DNA from: Nitrospiria bacterium
Lineage (GTDB): Bacteria; Nitrospirota; Nitrospiria; Nitrospirales; UBA8639
NCBI GenBank assembly: GCA_030430725.1
Contig: JAUIKP010000261.1
Coordinates: 1-5,450, forward strand
DNA: 5,450 nucleotides
Direction: 5' to 3'
In this document: piece by piece, positions 5,441-5,450 of the stretch
How the letters are laid out: every line of letters starts with the position of its first letter
How positions within the stretch are numbered: position 1 is the first letter of the stretch
Program-made: the position numbers and the translations under genes
The notes under the pieces: model-generated
Told to the model about the DNA's origin: nothing
The model's input: the letters and a program-made list of their open reading frames with translations, nothing else
The model's database searches: none

Positions 5441-5450
5441 TTTCGATCCT

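Overview
This is a bacterial chromosomal segment with four genes, all on the + strand, and all tied to the cell envelope or surface. They are the 3' part of a tetratricopeptide-repeat (TPR) protein gene, a type IV major-pilin-like gene, a UDP-sugar 6-dehydrogenase gene of the UDP-N-acetyl-hexosamine dehydrogenase (WbpA-like) class, and a complete squalene-hopene cyclase gene. Base composition looks moderate (mid-40s percent GC by eye, not counted). Strong GGAGG-type ribosome binding sites precede the two middle genes. A Gram-negative cell is the natural reading, because a type IVa pilin, a nucleotide-sugar dehydrogenase for surface polysaccharide and hopanoid synthesis occur together. The protein flavour resembles Nitrospirota or former deltaproteobacterial lineages, but this is an impression and the window has no phylogenetic marker.

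Layout. 1-846: the TPR protein, which enters from the left edge. 847-1217: about 370 bases without a convincing gene, holding two imperfect or short hairpins and the pilin ribosome binding site. 1218-1664: the pilin. 1665-1773: a short gap. 1774-3081: the dehydrogenase, starting at GTG behind a strong Shine-Dalgarno sequence and carrying an unusually strong inverted repeat inside the coding sequence. 3082-3271: a compact control region with a near-consensus sigma-70 promoter whose -10 box lies in the left arm of an intrinsic terminator hairpin, plus a second, weaker promoter candidate. 3272-5440: squalene-hopene cyclase with an N-terminal extension of about 50-60 residues.

The genes do not form an obvious single operon. 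The gaps (371, 109 and 190 bases) and the terminator after the dehydrogenase suggest mostly separate transcription units. A shared envelope theme is the only link: pilus fibre, activated sugar for surface glycans, hopanoid membrane lipid, and a TPR scaffold. I found no CRISPR array, tRNA, rRNA, insertion sequence, toxin-antitoxin pair or defence island, and no sign of an undescribed multi-gene system. The most interesting items are small-scale: the overlapping terminator and promoter before the cyclase, the 14-bp hairpin inside the dehydrogenase gene, and the layout of the pilin leader.
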